Assembly (NCBI GenBank): GCA_008694505.1
Contig: VZDJ01000047.1
Coordinates: 2,117,927 to 2,181,926, forward strand
DNA from: Cyanoderma ruficeps
Lineage: Eukaryota; Chordata; Aves; Passeriformes; Timaliidae
Direction: 5' to 3'
Length of the DNA stretch: 64,000 bases
The notes under the pieces: model-generated
Databases searched by the model: none
What the model saw: only the letters and a program-made list of their open reading frames with translations
What the model was told of the DNA's origin: nothing
Made by a program: the position numbers and the translations under genes
Shown: piece by piece, positions 40,402 to 64,000 of the stretch
Position numbering within the stretch: the first letter of the stretch is position 1
How the letters are laid out: every line of letters begins with the position of its first letter

Positions 40402-41680
40402 GGACATGCCACAAGGTGCAAGCCTTCTGCAAGGAGCTGCCTACTGCCATTCCATATAAACCAAAACTTGCAAGACTGCTGCAGAAAATACTGCATTGGC
40501 AATGTTCAGATAAATAGACTTGTCCAAATCATAATTGTATGGTTTGCCTTTCTTAAAGCTGTATTTCCCACAGGAGTCTCAACACTCTCCAGATAAAGCT
40601 GTCTTAAATATAAAGAAAACCAGCAGATTTTAACTCAAAAAATTCCATCTTCAGCAAAGCTTCTCTACTGTGTTTGAGTTAAGTGAGAAGATTTTTTTAC
40701 GTCATAGTTGTCTCCACTGGGAATTGTTTCGAGTTGGGGTTTTTTTGGTGTTTATTATTTTCATTCAAGTGGATTTTCATTGTAAACAAATCTATTTTGA
40801 TCCGCTCTAATACTTATTTATGAGACAGTTTTGTTTAAAGCAACGTGGTATTTAATGTTTCAGTGCACTAATTTGATAGGAGAAAGTGCAAACTAATGCT
40901 TGTCAAACTGGATTTTGTCCACAGTGTCTTTGGTTCTCTAGTAACCAACTGATTCTCTACCTCTCAACTCCAACCTGCCAACCACACATTCCTAAAGGGG
41001 AAGAAAAGAGAGCTGCAGGCTGACAGGCCAAATCTGACCTACTGAAAAGGGAACAACTGCAGGAACTTTTCAAACCTTATAATGTTAGCCTGTTAGTCTG
41101 GAAGATCCTCAAGTGATTTGGGGAACTATAACCATCTCTAGCACCAGCAATCTGCCCGAGTCCTGGCCGAGTGGGACATTGGGGTGACTTCAGGAAAGAC
41201 TCGGCTGAAGATGAAGAGATAGATTCTTACCAAAGGATCTGCTGTGGTTTGTTCAGAAATGATCCAGCCTCTGAAAAATGCTGGACTGTTGCTGTACCTT
41301 GTCTTGCTCAAGTGCACAAGCTGCAGGGAGAGCTGATGTCCTGTGAGTGTCTGTCCTCTGTGTGGAGTTGAGATGGGCTCAAGTAGGAACACTGGGTGCC
41401 TCAGTAGTAAGTGGCTTGGCCTTGTCCAGTGAAGGTAACTAAGGACATCTTATAAATGCACTTTATTTTTTTTACCTCTGCATCTTTGACTGGTTTCTAT
41501 TGTTTAGTAGGATTTTGTCTTAGAGCCTCCAATAAATAACTTAAGAATCTGGGGGGGTGGGGGGGAAGCAATGCATTTTCTTAGCTTTGTAGTACAAAAG
41601 AAATGGTTGTAAATATTTCATAATTTGTATTGAATTTGAATATGAAAATGTAAATAAAACTCTATTTTTGATGATCCTGA
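40402..41680 (+). other. RNF128: RNF128 3' UTR
   Basis: AT-rich sequence after the stop with two AATAAA signals, at 41531-41536 and 41653-41658. Its length of about 1.26 kb is similar to what I recall for mammals. A G-rich run (GGGGGGGTGGGGGGG, 41551-41565) lies between the two signals. Confidence 0.7.
41653..41658 (+). terminator. RNF128: Candidate RNF128 polyadenylation signal
   Basis: AATAAA in TGTAAATAAAACTCTATTTT, the distal of two signals 122 bases apart (the other at 41531). Confidence 0.6.
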
Positions 41681-44600
41681 CTGACATAAAATATTACCAG
41701 CTCTCATGGAAGCAGATGCTGAATTTGCCCAGTCCCACAACCTTGAAACACATCCTTCTTTTGGCAGGCCAAAAAGCAGCAGTGTTTGCTCAAAGTAATT
41801 GGAGTCAGGAGTGTGAGTTATGTGCAGGATGCTACTGTTACATGGGTTGAAACTGTGTTGAGACGCTGTAACCCAGTAGCTGTACTCCATGGTAAAGAAA
41901 ATCCAAGCACCTTAGGATGTGTTCAGTGAGCTGCTGAATTGTGCTTGCAGGCACAGACCAGACTGGCTGCATCTCACTTTTCCTTTGTCAGGTTGCTCAG
42001 CATCCCTTCCTTACTCCAAAGTCTGTGTTTGCTTTGAGGAAAAAAACATTTTAAAAATTATTACTTGTCCTTTGTTCTGTACTCTGCTATGATTTACAGT
42101 AAAAGCTTGTTGCTCTCTTGGCTGGTTTGGGAGCAGTTAAGTCTTGTATTTCTTTACAGCTCAGTTCCAAGTTTAGTCTAGAAAGTATCAGTTGGTTCTG
42201 AGCTGCAGTTGGACAGATGACGATAATCAGACTCCACTCTGAAGCTGTCATTTGCTGTGATTGCCATTTTATTCTACCTCTGAAGTCCAGAGCAGTGAAA
42301 GGAACAGCTCAGGTGTAAGATAATGGAAATAATCTGAGCCCACAAGTGGTAGAGTTGCTAAAATGTCTGCCTGTTGACTGATATTCCTGCTGAGTCACAC
42401 AGACGTGTCAATTGTTCTGTCCCCAAAGAGCAAACTGAACAGGCTCTGGCTTCACATCCAAGGGTTTACTCACTCCCTCAGGGAAAGGGAGGGAGTTCCC
42501 CCTCCTCTCCCTCAGGAATGCTCTGATTTAGACACCTCAGTGTGCTCCCTAACGGGGACTGGGAAAGTTTTTTTTAACCCTGCAGGAGAGGAAGCCTGGT
42601 TGCCTGGTGCTGGATTACTGTGCTCTCTTGTAAATCAGGCTTTACAACAGCAGGCCTTCATTTTTAATTTCACATCAAAATAATAGAGTTTCTCATCTTA
42701 AGGAAAATTTTCAGGTGTCCCTATCGAAGTATAGTTTCAGATGGGAGTTTAAAGCCGGACTTGTGATGAGGGCTGCAAACATAGAAAAGCAGTTTGTGTC
42801 ATAAGGGCAGTTGAACTCTTGCCATAAAATGGAGAGATATAGTCCATCTCAGTCTTCAGAGGGAAAATTCTGCACTTCTCAAGTGAACTGATAGTTGGAC
42901 ATAATAAATAAAGACATCTTCCTTGCCTGTGTGATTTATTGTAATTTTGTTCCCATGTGTACCACACCAGCACAGAAGGTAGCCCTGCCTTTTCACTCAA
43001 GTTTGGACTGGTGCCTTTCCTGTGCAGGTGTGAAAGGGGCTCCTCTCCAGGAAGGAGAGATCCGCTGTTTGGAAGAGATCAAAGAAAATCTGCTGCCTTC
43101 AGCAATTATTTTTGGTTTCAAGAGAGAACCGGAATCAAACTTCAGCGTTCATGGCGTGTGAACTAAAAATTATGTAATACTCCTGGAGCACCTCTGCACT
43201 GCTTGTTCAACTGTTGGTTATACAGAGTGAAGCCAACATTTATTTATATAGCGATTTATTTATGTAATCTTGACATGGTTATTTGAGGGAAGTAATTTAC
43301 AGTTTCTAGAATAAGTCTTGAATAAGTGAAAGAAAAGTTCTGCAGCACTAAATGGATCTGTGTTGCTGTAGAATGCATTGATTACACTGTAGCACGATTG
43401 TGCACTGATTAAGAAGGTTTTCAAGTGGCTATAAATAAATTCCTCCATGCCCATAGAGGAGCACTCTTTGCATCTGAACAGTATTTGATTAAGAACCCAG
43501 TGCCTGAGGGAACTGGAAGAGAAAAAGACATTCAAGACCTTGAAACATGGAGAGAAATACAAAACAGACATTTTCCAAGCAGTAGCATTTTACTGTTAAA
43601 TATTTATCCTATTAACAAAGTTTGAATGTTACATAAGCAAGTAACACGGTGTCCTGACATGTCCAGTGTGTGTGTGTGAGTCACCAAACAGGCAAACTCT
43701 GGGTAGGAAATGCCAAGGGCATCTCTCCTTAAAATTAGCATCAGAATTAGAAGATCTCTGTTAGGTCCTTAATTTCCTGTATCCAGGGGCTTGTCTAATT
43801 GGGGAAAATTAAATGGTAAACACTCTCTCTGGGAATGCTTTTAGAGCAGCAGGGTCCATGCAGGAAGCACTCAGTCAGTTCAGCTGGTAAATGCCCAGCA
43901 ATGTCTGTTACCCGTGGCTTCAGTATTGAAGACAGAAGCCTCAAGAAGAGCTGTGTGCCAGGGGCTCCCATTAATGTTTGATCTGTGTTAGTTACCCCGT
44001 GCTGGTCAATGGCTTTTATTGTATTTTTTCTTTCTAGTAAAAGGTAGACCACCAGAAATTTGTTGCTTCCTCTTCTGTTACAAAAACAAGTAAAAGAATT
44101 GAATTAGTTAAATCTATATTCAGTCCCCAAAGTACACCTCTTCAATCCTACAGCCTGTGTTGCTGTGGTGCAATGAGTGGTTGGAAGAATAAAAAAAGTC
44201 TTATGCCAGTGCAATTCACCCAGTTTTGAAGCTCTCTGTGAGTTAAATGTGATTGCACACCTGGGTCTGCTTTCACACTGGTGCTTTGGGTCGTGGTTGT
44301 TTATGCAGCTGGAAGTGGATGGGCATTGCCAAATAATTTCTGTGACTACTTGGCAAAACCACACTGTGCCTGTGCTCACAAATAGACCAGTGCTAGCAGC
44401 AGCATTTTTGGTAGTGAAGTACTATTGAAAAGCATGAAGGAAGGCAGGATAAAGCAGAAGTGCCAAGGTTGTGATGTACAGTTAGTGCACAATGTGCATA
44501 ATTTTTTTTTAGAAAGAGCTCAAAGTAGAGGCTAAGTTTAAACAACTGTCTGTTGAATTTTTTTTGAATGACGCACAATCAATAAGGCGTTATCCTTGAA

Positions 44601-45009
44601 AATCTTAGGGAGGTCAATTATGCTGGAAATAGAGTGCTAAGGAAAGTGCACAGAAGTTCCTGGGAAACAGGAAGACTTACCCCATTTGTACTGAGTGACA
44701 CATTGTGTTGGGAACAGGAGTGACTCTTGCAGGAGGTGGGAAAAGATGGGAAGCCCTCGGCACCAGAGACTGGAGCTGAGGAGGCAGCGGGGTGCCCAGC
44801 CCTCTGAAGATTTTGTTCGTGTTTTCTGTCACCCTGAGGGAGTCTGCGCCCCAACACCCTGCAGTGCCAGGCAAACACACCTGGGCGCCCAACGCCGTCT
44901 CTGGCGACGTTTGTCTGTCCCGTGGGCTGAAAACGAAGTCAGGTGTGGCCACAGCCGAAAACGGGGCTTGTGCCACGGGCAGAGCGGCCACAGCGCGGGA
45001 CGGGCAGTG
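41681..45009. other. RNF128-TBC1D8B intergenic region
   Basis: About 3.3 kb with no coding sequence recognised. It has AATAAA motifs at 42904 and 43433, and AUUUA-type T/A stretches at 43238-43266 (TTTATTTATATAGCGATTTA), which could belong to a longer RNF128 3' UTR. There is a short (TG)n near 43668. CpG content rises from about 44750 toward the TBC1D8B island. Confidence 0.55.
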
Positions 45010-45360
45010 CTGAGGAGCCGCTCCCCGGGACACACAGAGCCGGGACCGGGAACCCCCGGACACGGCTCAGGGGCACACAGAGTCGGGAACAGGAACCCCC
45101 AGTCCCCGCTCCGGGGCACAGCAAAGCGGGACCCACCGCCCCGCTCTAGGACAGAGTAAAGCCGGGACTTGGCACTCCGCTCCGGGGACAGGGCAAAGCC
45201 GGGACTTGGCACCCCGCTCCGGGGTACACAAAGCTGGGACTTGGCACCCCGCTCCAGGGTACACAAAGCTGGGACTTGGCACCCCGCTCCGGGGTACACA
45301 AAACCGGGACCCCGCACCCCGCTCCGGGGTACACAAAGCCGGGGATCCGCGCCCCGATCC
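45010..45360. repeat. 35-bp GC-rich minisatellite upstream of TBC1D8B
   Basis: Unit built on GGGGTACACAAAGCTGGGAC followed by TTGGCACCCCGCTCC. The copies from 45221 to 45360 are spaced exactly 35 bases (45221, 45256, 45291, 45326), with more diverged copies back to about 45010. It lies within the CpG island and ends about 270 bp before the start codon. A long minus-strand open stretch (44829-45698) is a by-product of this repeat. Confidence 0.9.
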
Positions 45361-45429
45361 GGGAGAGGCCGCCGGGGCTGCGCTGGCAGCTCCCCACCGC
45401 CACGCGGCCCGGGCCGCGCAAGCCCCGAC

Positions 45430-45539
45430 GGGAGCTGTAGTCCCGAGGCTGGGGATCGCACAGCCGACGGGAGTTGTAGTCCTATTACAGCAGGGTAGTG
45501 CGACCCCTTGGAGGCAGGGACTACAGCTCCCAGCATACC
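45430..45539. promoter_or_regulatory. TBC1D8B: Three ZNF143/THAP11-type motifs
   Basis: ACTACAGCTCCCAGCATAC at 45520-45538 matches the vertebrate promoter motif ACTACAnnTCCCAGnATGC with one mismatch. This motif is bound by ZNF143 and by THAP11(Ronin)-HCF1. Two shorter copies in opposite orientation lie at 45430-45444 (GGGAGCTGTAGTCCC) and 45469-45482 (GGGAGTTGTAGTCC), sharing the surrounding CCGACGGGAG. All lie 90-200 bp upstream of the start codon, where this motif usually sits. Confidence 0.7.
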
Positions 45540-45630
45540 TTGGGATCCCCTCCCTGCCCTGCCTGGCGCCGCAGCTGCGAGCGCGGGGCGGGCGGGGCGG
45601 TGGAAGCGCTGCGCCTTGAGGGGCCGCGCG

Positions 45631-63223
<17,593 letters not shown>

Positions 63224-64000
63224 GTGAGTGACTTGGAAGAGTTTCAGCCTTCTCCCTGATAAAATTCATTGCCTTTTGGAAGGTTCTGAGAAGAGCTGCA
63301 GTTTCCAGGGCCAAATATATGATTTTATTCTGAGCACCCTCCTGTCTGTTAACTGAGGCTTGGCCTGTGATGTTTCCAGGCTGAAATCACAGCATGACCT
63401 TCTGGTCTCGTTACAAGTCACACCACTGCCAACCACTTCTAAAGGCTGGCATATCTCTCACACTCTGTGTGGATTGGAACAGGCTGACCTATATTTCTAT
63501 CTGCTGATGTTAATACTTTTCTCTTAGAGGCATAGAGCACCATACAGAAAAAACAATTAAGCACCTGCATTTTTGCTGCAGGAAGCAGCACTGGAGAGGT
63601 TATTGTAGTGCATTCAACAGGGGCTGCTTTTTGTCTGTGTTTTGTGTGAATGTCTGGTAATGTGGCAGCTCTCCATCTGCCTATCTCATCCTTTCAAGTC
63701 AGACTGCTCAATGAAGGTGGAGGTTGTGAGGAGCTTCCTTTGTTTCCCTGTTTTCTTCAGTGGCTCATTTCCAATACCTGATGATAATACCAGTCTGTCC
63801 ACCACCCAGGGCTCCTTTCTGTAGTAAATGTGGCTTGTAGCAGCAGAAACTATATGCTGGTGGTTATGCTAAGATGGTACTGTTGTATTTCATTTTACAA
63901 AACACGGATATTGTGAAGTTGGAAGCTGGTCTTATAGCAAACTTTGTTTTTAAAAAACTGTGAAATTTTTTTTATTTAAAAAAATGAGGATTCAACTTTA
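63224..64000 (+). other. TBC1D8B: TBC1D8B intron 14 (5' part); nothing else seen
   Basis: Intron running off the right edge, AT-rich at the end. No repeat or exon recognised. Confidence 0.7.

Overview
The window is vertebrate nuclear DNA, almost certainly from a bird. Coding exons are short (49-442 bp) and separated by long introns with GT-AG borders. The interspersed repeats are CR1 LINE fragments plus one LTR of avian ERV type. GC-rich CpG islands sit at first exons. Three genes lie head to tail on the + strand: the 3' half of PAK3, a complete RNF128 (GRAIL), and the 5' two thirds of TBC1D8B. In human all three genes are X-linked (Xq22-q23), and RNF128-TBC1D8B are direct neighbours there. 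From memory, the bird counterpart is an autosomal chromosome 4/4A block, and a passerine source is plausible but not proven.

Layout. 1-7942: last seven coding exons of PAK3 (most of the kinase domain), with an LTR in one intron and a CR1 fragment in another. 7943 to about 16458: a very long, mostly non-coding tail, probably the PAK3 3' UTR, interrupted by a 1.1 kb CR1 reverse-transcriptase fragment. 16459-20096: intergenic, with a 51-bp minisatellite, a partial copy of an RNF128 first exon, and a GC-rich promoter-like stretch. 20097-41680: RNF128, with two mutually exclusive first exons (20097-20502 and 22707-23148) that each encode a signal peptide and most of a protease-associated (PA) domain. 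Both splice in the same phase to six common exons encoding the end of the PA domain, one membrane span, a RING-H2 finger and a C-terminal tail. 41681-45420: intergenic. 45421-64000: CpG-island promoter and first 14 coding exons (784 residues) of TBC1D8B. These encode two GRAM domains, the TBC RabGAP domain with both catalytic finger residues, and the start of the region after it. The C-terminal part lies beyond the window.

The genes do not form an operon-like pathway. PAK3 is a Rac/Cdc42 effector kinase of neurons, RNF128 an endosomal membrane E3 ubiquitin ligase linked to T-cell anergy, and TBC1D8B a Rab GTPase-activating protein of vesicle traffic. RNF128 and TBC1D8B both act on endosomal membranes, but their adjacency is synteny rather than evidence of co-function.

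The most unusual material is at the 5' ends of RNF128 and TBC1D8B. A partial duplicate of exon 1b keeps its reading frame and splice donor. A roughly 280-bp direct repeat flanks the exon 1a CpG island. Short-unit GC-rich minisatellites (33, 35, 45 and 21 bp) abut first or second exons, three of them in frame with the coding sequence. There is also a cluster of three steroid-receptor-type palindromes in an RNF128 intron, and three ACTACA-TCCC (ZNF143/THAP11-type) motifs in the TBC1D8B promoter. I found no wholly new gene system. All coordinates and splice calls were made by eye.
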